Position numbers and translations under genes: made by a program. This document shows, in pieces, positions 20,795 through 28,637 of a DNA stretch of 28,637 nt. The notes beneath the pieces were generated by a model. It made no database searches. It was not told the DNA's origin and worked only from the letters and a program-made list of their open reading frames with translations. The DNA is from Chromera velia (lineage: Eukaryota > Sar > Chromeraceae): NCBI GenBank assembly GCA_018398765.1, contig JAHBMJ010001593.1, positions 1-28,637 on the forward strand. Direction: 5' to 3'. How positions within the stretch are numbered: the first letter of the stretch is position 1; each line of letters opens with the position of its first letter.

Positions 20795-23642
20795 ATGTTG
20801 AAGTTTCGCATCATTGCCCACACGAACTTCGGGGAGCAGATCGGCATCTGCGGCTCCACGAAGGCATTCGGGAACTGGGACTGGAAGAAGTGTCTCATGC
20901 TCAAGACAGATGGCAACTCGTTCCCCCTGTGGTATACAGACAGGGCCTTAGACTTTTTTGGTGCAGAGGCAGTTGAGTATAAGTATTTGAAGGTGAGGGA
21001 TGACGGATCGATGGATTGGGAGAACATGGGCGGGGCGAATCGGTTCGTTCCTGCCGATGCTCTCAAAGGGAGGGGAATTGGTACCCCCTCCGTGATCATA
21101 CTAGATGACGGAGGATTCGGGTATATCCAACCTGTGCCCAAAGCGGTTTTCGAAGCCTCAGCTGAGTACCCCGAAGAGGCTATTGAGAAACTGTACAGAT
21201 TCCCTGCAGGATCCCATGAGCCCTCAGGGCCGTCGGGGTTGAAGATTGCCATCATAGGCAGTTCCGTGGCAGCAGGGTATGACGCTTGGTTGAGAAAGGG
21301 GTGGGTGTTCAGTTTTGCTCGGGATGTTCGCAAGAAATTCGGCCATCATGTGATCAATGTGTCACAGAGTGGCGCGAACGTGCGAACCACCCGTGACAGA
21401 TTCGTCTCTGTCATCAGTCCCGTGAAGCCCGATGTTGTCATCATTGCACTTTCTCTCGGCAATGAGGGCATCGCCCACTGCGACCCCCACCACCGTCCTG
21501 CGTGCCAGCGCGCTTTCGAAGTAGGGGTTGAGGAGTTGGTTCGCATGACCAAGAAAGAAGGCGCAGTGCCTGTTCTCGGGGGTGTCTATCCGAACGGTTC
21601 TTATACGAAAGACCACCGGTCGTTTGTGCTTTCGACCCAAAAAAAAATGCAGGAGATGGGGGCAGCGTTTTACTTTGACTGGCTTGGGGGCCTCGATAGG
21701 GGTGATGGAAAATGGAAAGTTGGAATCAATTTTGATGACGCCCATCCGAATAGTGAAGGGCACAGATTAATGTTTGAACAGATCCCCCTTCAAGAGTTCA
21801 ACGATGCAATCCAATCAGCATGCCTAGAGGCCAACACCCCAACTATCCGAGCTAAAAAAGAACAACGAAGAAAACAGGTTGCAGACACGAAACCGTCTCC
21901 TGAGAAGGGGAAGGGGATTGTAACTGCAAATGGGGGACATACCCGGAAGCCGGCCCCCACACGTCCCCCCCAGGTAGCTCGGCAGGTTTCTCCCGCGACC
22001 CCGAAAAGTGAGATTGTGTCTGAGATTTCTTCCCCCCGTCTTCCCCCCGTCACCCGTCCCCGCTCCATCTCCCACGTCCCCCCTAAGCAGGGGGACAAGG
22101 ACGCAAAGGGCAACCCTCTGTTGGTCGACTCAACACGCAGACTCTCTTTGGGAGGGGGGCGGCAGGGAGGGGGTGGAGGGGCGAGGGAACGCGCTCAGAC
22201 AGACGTGCAGGTGGCAGAGGGGGTGACACCGTCTACGTCTGCCCTTTCTGCAACATCAGAGCTGCAGTCCAAGCAGGCACTTCCCCTAGGACCGGTGGAT
22301 GGACAGTTGGAAAAGGAGAGGGGAGGGGGGAGTTCACAGGGACCCACAGCCACACCGACTTCCACTTCTGCTCCTGAAGAGGTGAGTGAGGGGTGGGGCA
22401 GGCCAGCGATACGAATTCTCTCAATGCTGGGCAGGGCGGTACTATGAGGATAAGGAAGGAAGCTGCTCGGGTCTATTTGGCTCGACCTTTCTCTTCTGCT
22501 CTAGTCTCATATTTGGTTTTTTGTCTCTCCCTGTGTCTCTCTCCCTCTCTCTCTCGCTTTGTTCTCTTCTGTTTGCTCTTCCTCTGCACGACGAGTAGCA
22601 GTTTGTCAGTGCACAAGGCTTTGGCCCTCTGTAGGCTTTACCTTCCAAGTGCATTCAATGCTCTGGCAAGGCAGGAATGACAGACACGTTTGCTGTTTTG
22701 TTGGTGCTCTCCCTTCCTTGCAGCTCCCAGCCGCCGTCCGTTTTGTGGACGCGTCGGGTTTCTTCACGGTCAGCGGGTTCCCTTCAGACAGACTGGTGGT
22801 CGTTGAGAACAGATCCCAACACACATACGCCGTCCACCCAGCATGGAAAGAACTGCAGAGAGCCTTCGTAGCAGGATTCGAGCGCATGCCTGCAGGTCTG
22901 TACATTCGGCCCGAAGCCGAACCGGCATTCGTGGAAGGGGGGGGAGAGACAGGCAGTAGCAGCAGTAGCAGTGGCAGTTCGTCCTTCGGGGGGGATTTCG
23001 GGAAGCCTGTTTGTTTCTCTGTGAATGAGAAGGGGGAGCTAGCTTCGGAAGCAAAGATCCCCCCTCTGTCCGTTTCGAGATTTGAATTTGGAGAGAAATT
23101 CTATGGGCAGTGTGCAGAAATTTTGTTTTTTGACGGGAAGCTCGGCATTTTGAGGGAGAAGGACGGATCTGTGCGAGTGATCAACGAGGCTGAATCGGAG
23201 TACAACATTCAGCCTATGTGGAAGGAGGTCCAGGGCTGTATGGCGGGTGTACCAGAGGGAGTGTATGAAGACTCCGAATATGTTCATATGGAAAACTCAG
23301 AAGCTCCGCAGTTCAGCACACTGTTCATTGACAAGGATGGACTTCAGAGCAGAGTAAAGGCTCCCCCCCATTCCTGTCGAGTCTACACAAGGGTGTCAGA
23401 TCTGCATGACAGGTCGCGGTGCGTGATCATCCCTCTGGGAGACCGGTGCAGCGCCCGAATGCTCCTGCACAAACTTGAGTGGGATGGGCCTTGCTTTCCG
23501 TTCGACCTCACCCGAACCACACAGCTGTCTGACATAGCGGACATGATCCGGTCAGCAGTCTGAAATTGCTGGCTGCCTGCCTGTGTGCCTGCATACCTGT
23601 TTGTGTTCTCTTCTTTGTGCTCTTGTGTATGTGTGTGTGTGT

Positions 23643-23675
<33 letters not shown>

Positions 23676-24594
23676 CGTGCGTGCGTGCGTGTGTGTGTGT
23701 GGTGGTCGTGGTGGGGGGTGCATGCGTGCGTGTGTGTGTGTGTGTGCGTGTGTGTGTGTGCGTGTGCGTGCGTGCATGCATGCGTGTGTGGGTGCATGAG
23801 GAATCTTCCTTCCTTTTCATTGATGCATCTCCCTCTCCGTTTTTGCATGTTTCGTTTCCCCACTTCCCTCTTTCCCTCCCGCCCTCCTGGTCTGTATGCG
23901 TCCTCTTGGCGTCTTCCTTCTGATTCTCCGTGCCTCCTCTTTTCCTTGTCCCAAAGTGGGTGGGGCGTTTTCTCCGCAGTTGTCGCGCTCTTTGCTCTCT
24001 GCCTTCATGAAGAAGGAGCTCTGTGTGTCTGCACCCATTCATGCATGTCTGTCTGTCTGTATGTACGCATTCATTGTGCTGAACGAACTTATGCAGATGC
24101 GATTTCTGGGGGATGGTCGACCCCGAATCTCTCTGGTACGACTGGGAGCACGGTCGGTACAGGCACACGAAGTGGACGGGCCTGTCCTTCGCCCACGAGG
24201 TGGAGGAGGGAGAGGACCCGAGCAACGAGGAAGACCAGAAAAAGGTCTGTCTGTCTGTTTGAAACTCAATTCCTGAAAGTCGTACGGGGACATTATACCT
24301 GTACATACGCAGTGAGGAGAATCACAATATAAGCAGAGTCGTCATTTAGTCTGGTGAGAGAGCGGTGGTGGTGGGGGTTGACATGCAGGGAGAGACAAAC
24401 AGGCTACAAGATCTGAGGTTCACTTGAATCAGAACGGAGAGAAATGGACACAGAATCCAAGAAAGGGGGTTTCCGGCAGGAGGATAAAGGTTTGCAAACT
24501 GAAGAAAAAAAGAGAAAACAAAGAATAACATGTGTGGAGAGTCTCCGCCTCGCGATCCTCTCTTCGGACGGAGTATAGTTTCGAAGGATCGACG

Positions 24595-24634
<40 letters not shown>

Positions 24635-25638
24635 CTACGTTCTCCGTCTGCGTACTTACTCGTTTTTGTCTGCGTGCGTGAGAGAGAGAGTTGTTTCACC
24701 GTTGTCTTTTTCAGTCAGTATTGTTGCCTCTTCTGTCCCGTCCTCTTCTGCCTTCTTGACCTTCTGTGGCTGTGCAGATCTTCCAACGAATGGAGTCGCG
24801 GTACACTTCTCGCATTGCGCGATTCTGGTCAGTCCATGCTCTCTTCTCCTCTGGCCGTCTCTTTCTTTTCTTGTCCAACCTGACCACATTGCGTTACGAG
24901 AGGATGGGACTGGGGTGAAAAACGACAAGGAGGAAAAAGTTCAAGAGATCTTCGCCACGTTTAAAATATCCAAATTTGAGCCTTTGAGGACTTGTCATGC
25001 GCCCACCATGTCTCTCCTCTTTCTTCACTTCCTTGTGTCTAGTGGATTCCCTTCTGCGTACATTCGCTTATGCAGATGCTTCTTTCTTTTGTCTTACGCT
25101 GTCCTTCCTCTCTTCCTCCTGGAATCCCCCGGGATCGAAGTCTGCGTGCGTGCCTGCCTGCCTGCTTGCTTGGCTGTCTTTCTGTCCGGCATGCTGTCTG
25201 TATAGTCTGTCTTGTCTGTCTGTTTGTGCTTCCAGGTATGCCGTGCACTGTTCCGATGAGGTTCTATTTCTCCGCACCGGCTCGTCCACCCGCGAGGAGG
25301 TTGAGAACCTGATTGAGGTCTTCGGGGAGAAGTGCTCTGCGTCCAGAAGGGTCAGGCTGATGCTGATCTCCGGACAGGAGGATTCTGTGTTTGAGGGAAT
25401 TCCGGGAGTCGTGCATTTCAACCATGTGTTTGACCCAGACAGGATGGCCGCAGAGAAGGGACACTGGGAGTGGGAGACGAAGAATTTTGAGGGGATGATG
25501 AAGGTGGCGAAGTTGACCACACGGAATCTGTACTGGACTCCGAATAAGCCCCCGGGGGGCAGGGGAACCGGGAGGGAAATTTATCTTCGTCTTGCGTCTG
25601 CGACTGATCTCTCTCGGCGTTTGGGGCGAGACGTTTGA
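20795..25638 (+). CDS. CBM20 starch-binding / SGNH hydrolase / duplicated module / DUF1796 papain-like fusion protein (5 exons)
   Basis: Exons: 20795-22381, 22724-23550, 24097-24244, 24778-24827, 25236-25638. All phases agree and give about 1004 residues. Residues 1-95 form a CBM20 starch-binding domain ([32 protein letters not shown]). Residues about 148-345 are an SGNH/GDSL-type hydrolase: block [10 protein letters not shown] (Ser157 at the nucleophile position), block II SQSGAN, block III LGNEG (Asn223) and the block V dyad [10 protein letters not shown] (Asp314, His317). About 350-529 is a Pro/Ser/Gly-rich linker. About 530-757 carries two copies of an unknown ~100-residue module. About 763-1004 matches DUF1796, a putative papain-like cysteine peptidase family: [16 protein letters not shown] (Cys771), [20 protein letters not shown] (His838), [14 protein letters not shown] and VLFLRTG. 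No signal peptide precedes the CBM20, so a cytosolic protein on storage glucan is likely. Enzyme substrate is unknown. Exons 3 and 4 rest mainly on family match and phase. Confidence 0.88.
23618..23797. repeat. (GT)n/(GC) microsatellite in intron 2 of the CBM20 gene
   Basis: GT runs are broken by GCGTGCGTGC and a GGTGGTCGTGGTGGGG segment. The alternating purine-pyrimidine run lies in the intron at 23551-24096. It includes a TGCATGCA at 23773. Confidence 0.95.
24594..24634. repeat. (GTCT)n microsatellite in intron 3 of the CBM20 gene
   Basis: About ten GTCT units lie in the intron at 24245-24777. A looser GTCT/TGCC-rich stretch recurs at 25140-25232 in the next intron, close to the acceptor of exon 5. 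Confidence 0.93.
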
Positions 25639-27714
25639 CTCATTGTTTGTTTGTTTGCTCGTTTTTTCTTTCAATGGCTTGCCTGATTTTTGGAATTTCT
25701 TCTGTTGGTGAAGACATTCTCGCCTCGTTGTCTGCCTTCATCCATGCTTGGTTTAGTGGTGCTCTACTTTCATATGCTTTGCTGAAACGTTTGTTCTCAC
25801 ATGTGGACCTGAGAAATGAATTTGAAATTCAATGTACATTTACCTCGATGATTGCTACTGATGGAAAGCGAGTGTGCAAAGAGTCCATCAGAGTGCATTT
25901 TTTTGTTGTTTCTTTTCATGCTTCATGTTTGTTTGTTTGTTTGTTTGACTCTCTCGATCTGTGTCTGTCTGTATGCACCTTTTCTGTAAGTTCTCGGCGG
26001 AGGAGAAATCACAGTCCTCTGTCTGATTTTTTGGAAGTTTTTCTCGATGAACAGCTGTTCTTGGAAGCAGAGGGCAAACAAATGAGCTGGTCGTTGACTG
26101 AAGAACATCAATTCGTGGCTGAATTTTTTGGTTGGGGCCTTTCTGTCCGATGCGAAGAAATGACCAAATTGAACAGGAGAGTCGATCTCTTTCTCTTTCG
26201 GGTTTCATTGGTTCACCCGCAGAAGAACACGTTGCCGGCCTTCCTGACTCGGCAAGAGGGAAAGGCGGAAAGAAAAACAAACAGACGGGACAGGGAGAGC
26301 TGCTCTCTCTCGCTCTGTCGTTCAACCTTCCCTCTTCCTGCTTTTGTGACGAGAAGACCTCCTCTGTCTTATTGTTGGTATAGTGTTGCGTCACCGACAC
26401 TTTTTGATCCTCCGACATTTTTCCCCCTTCTTTCACGATCTGTCCGAAAAGAAAAACAGCTGGATGCACTTCTTTCTCTTTCTCTCTCTCCAACCAAGCC
26501 GACGCAAGCAGGCAGGACCCTTCTTCCCTTCCTTCCACCCGATGCGATCGATCGAGTGACGTCTGATCTGCTGCCGGGCATGCTTCGTAAGTACTTCCTT
26601 CCTTCCTTCCTCCTTCCTTCTTTCCTTCCTTCCTTCCTTCCTTCCTTCCGTCTGCTCGAAGCCCGGAGTGTGAAGAGACTTGATGTGGTTCGATTCTTTT
26701 CGACGACGAAGAATTCATTCAGAAAATGTTGCACAGAGACAACACTGGCAGCATGTTTTTGTGTGTAGTACTTTTTTTAGTTCTTTCTTGTGCAGTACAG
26801 AGGACAGAGGACGCAGGGGGGATGCGCGAAACTGTGGCGCAAAGGACAGTAGGGAAGGAAAGGATGCGTGCATCGTGCAGATGGAGTCAGTGAGGCAGTG
26901 CCTTCAAGGGGGGGTTCGTTCAAAGGAGCTAGGTGGAGGGAGGAAGCCCTAGCTCGGTCTTTTTGTTTGTTCGCCTCTCGATGGTTTTTCGCAGTTTGTT
27001 ATTCCCAGTAATCGCTTGTCTGTGTTTCTTCTGCCCACTCTTCACATAAGCAATCTGGCAGCATGTCGGCGTTGATTTCACGTGTGTTCTCGATCGCTGT
27101 TGCTGATTTACGTTTTCGGCTGTGCTTGTAAAACAATTGTGGAAAGGTGGGAAGGATCTGTCGATCTGTCTGCGTGTGCTCTTCCTTCTTGCGTGCATGT
27201 CTTCTCGAAACTGCATGAGCTGAAAACTGGATGCGTCCTCTGTTTTTGAACATGCCTGTCAACCTTTTTTCATTTTTTTTCTAGTCTTTCATGATAATGT
27301 GGCATGGGTGGGTTGGGATGTGCAAGCGAAGAGACTGTGGGTGCATGGAGGAATCGTTGCATTGTGTGGCCGATTGATCTGTGAATCCTTGGATCATTGT
27401 GACAGCACTACGTGAATTTTATTCGGTGTGGATGCTTTGGCTCACTGCTTTCTCTGTTTCTTGCATGAAAACAGTACGTGAGAATGCCAGTAGAGGCATC
27501 AAATTCAGACCAGCAATGATCTCTTGATGCAAGCCTGCTTACAGGCGTTCGCTTGCTCGCGCTTCTTCACTCGTCACAGGAAGCTTTCGCCCAGCTAAGT
27601 TTTTTTTCTCTGGAATCTGCTGGTGCGTCTGTTTCCTGTCAATCGAGGTCGAAGCTGTGAAGCCATTTTTTGTACTTTGGCCTGCTTCTGCATGCCCCTA
27701 GTTCCCAGCTTGGT
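25639..27714. other. Intergenic or 3' UTR sequence downstream of the CBM20 gene, no supported gene
   Basis: A plus-strand frame stays open from about 25635 to 26768 (377 residues from its first Met). Its product is dominated by Phe, Ser, Leu and Cys from T-rich DNA and shows no domain. A good donor-like GTAAGT occurs at 26589 and TGCAG acceptor-like sites near 26795 and 26880, so a small spliced transcript is possible but unproven. A CTTC microsatellite sits at 26599-26649. Nothing else stands out up to the AT-rich island. Confidence 0.45.
26599..26649. repeat. (CTTC)n microsatellite
   Basis: Interrupted CTTC run of about twelve units in the non-coding region downstream of the CBM20 gene. 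Confidence 0.93.
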
Positions 27715-28200
27715 TCGTTTTGGCCCGTGTTAATAATTTTAGAATTTGGAAAGCTTGCTTTTCACCTTGTATTCCACTGATTGCCTGAAAAGACTAATTA
27801 ATCGTTAAAATAAGTGATATTGGTTTATCGATCGTGTAATGAAGCTAGCAATAAAGTAAATTTTAATGGTGCTGCATTGGTGTAATAAGGTTTAGTATAA
27901 CTTTAATTCAAAAAAAGTCTATACACAGAAAAATAAATATTAGTTTAATAGAGTAAACTGTGAATTAATCTGTGATGATGCAAATATTAATTCCCGTACA
28001 TGCAGCTAGATATGCAGACTACAGTGACTCGTGTTAGTCAAACTTTTTAAACGTTTTTTTGAAAATTTTTATCTAGATTCTCATTCGTTCACCCACTACG
28101 TTGCTTAGTATTGAAAGACCCTAGAAGCCACTAGATCTTATCAACTAGAAGCTTATCATTAGAGTCTCTTAAGATCTTCTTACAGGGAAAGACTGAAGGA
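27715..28200. other. AT-rich island, no gene seen
   Basis: The composition shifts to AT-rich with TTAATT, AAATAAATATTAG and ACTAGA words, resembling the islands at 6480-6772 and 10066-10660. I could not identify shared long words or terminal repeats by eye. It is possibly a decayed transposable element. Confidence 0.45.
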
Positions 28201-28637
28201 CGGGATGCATTGCATATTCCCGTTCCTTTCATTGTTCAGCCGTTTCATCTCATTGCATTTTATGAGCATGCTACTATTGAATGCAATTAATTCAAATTGC
28301 ATGAAGAAGCATGCACATGCATGCATGCAGCTCGGCATGGCTCATCAATCTATAAGGTGGCGCGTATGGCGGCGGGCACTTCAGGCATGGCGGCTCAACA
28401 ATCACCCCCTGACTGAGGCACAGACGGAGGAACAAATATAGAGCTGTCTGTCTACCCACAACGCCGACTGACTCTCATACACATGCTCGATCACTTCGCA
28501 AAGTCAATCTTCTTAACACGTGCTCCTGCTTTCTCTTTCTTCTCAACTCTCACAGTGGAAGGAACGTTACCATTGCAGCGCTCTAACATGAGCTTGGTCT
28601 GTCTATCTGCCCTCATGTCACTAGTCCTGCACCAGTA
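28201..28637. other. Right-end non-coding sequence
   Basis: Normal composition returns. It contains an overlapping pair of TGCATGCA palindromes at 28318-28329. A short open frame (28205-28441) has no recognisable features. No gene is supported before the window ends. Confidence 0.4.

Noticed and set aside
23551..23563. TGA at 23561 as the end of the CBM20 gene
   Set aside because: The frame just before it is the N-terminal part of DUF1796, and a phase-2 donor at 23551 joins it to the exon starting at 24097, which carries the rest of the domain.
23383..24332. Thr/His-rich and Cys/Val-rich frames at 23383-24332
   Set aside because: They come from the GT repeat in intron 2 of the CBM20 gene; the real coding parts use other frames at the two ends.
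25635..26768. 377-residue open frame downstream of the CBM20 gene
   Set aside because: T-rich DNA with low-complexity translation, no domain and no conserved-looking segment; kept only as a non-coding region note.

Overview
This is nuclear DNA of a protist, most likely an alveolate alga of the chromerid type (Chromera velia-like). The genes are intron-rich, with introns of about 100-550 bases. There are many pyrimidine microsatellites, a decayed LINE retrotransposon and AT-rich islands. One gene is a CAPN7-type calpain with an acylated-looking N-terminus, as apicomplexans and their relatives carry; another is a starch-binding protein with no secretion signal. The species is an inference; the eukaryotic, intron-rich nature is directly visible.

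Layout. 1-1971 is non-coding sequence with a GA microsatellite, two copies of a ~131-base dispersed repeat and a 47-base tandem repeat. 1972-3510 (minus) is a spliced gene for a single-RRM, CELF/Bruno-like RNA-binding protein. 4297-5511 (plus) is an intronless gene for a protein with seven C-x-H-x6-C-x2-C repeats. 5780-6225 is a long CTTT/CT microsatellite. 6773-10065 (minus) is a 5'-truncated, frameshifted non-LTR retrotransposon between AT-rich flanks. 11339-19929 (minus) is a 14-exon calpain gene whose exons join in phase to give about 1245 residues with a complete Cys-His-Asn triad. 20795-25638 (plus) is a 5-exon gene of about 1004 residues that joins a CBM20 starch-binding domain, an SGNH/GDSL-type hydrolase, a duplicated unknown module and a DUF1796 papain-like domain. 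25639-28637 holds no gene I can support and ends in another AT-rich island.

The four genes form two head-to-head pairs: RRM with the CxH-repeat gene, 786 bases between start codons, and calpain with the CBM20 gene, 865 bases between start codons. Exons were assigned by reading-phase continuity, family motifs and splice sites. Sixteen of eighteen proposed acceptors end in TGCAG, while donors are quite variable.

The most unusual item is the CBM20-SGNH-(duplicated module)2-DUF1796 protein. It looks like a multi-domain enzyme or scaffold acting on cytosolic storage glucan, and I know of no described protein with this architecture.
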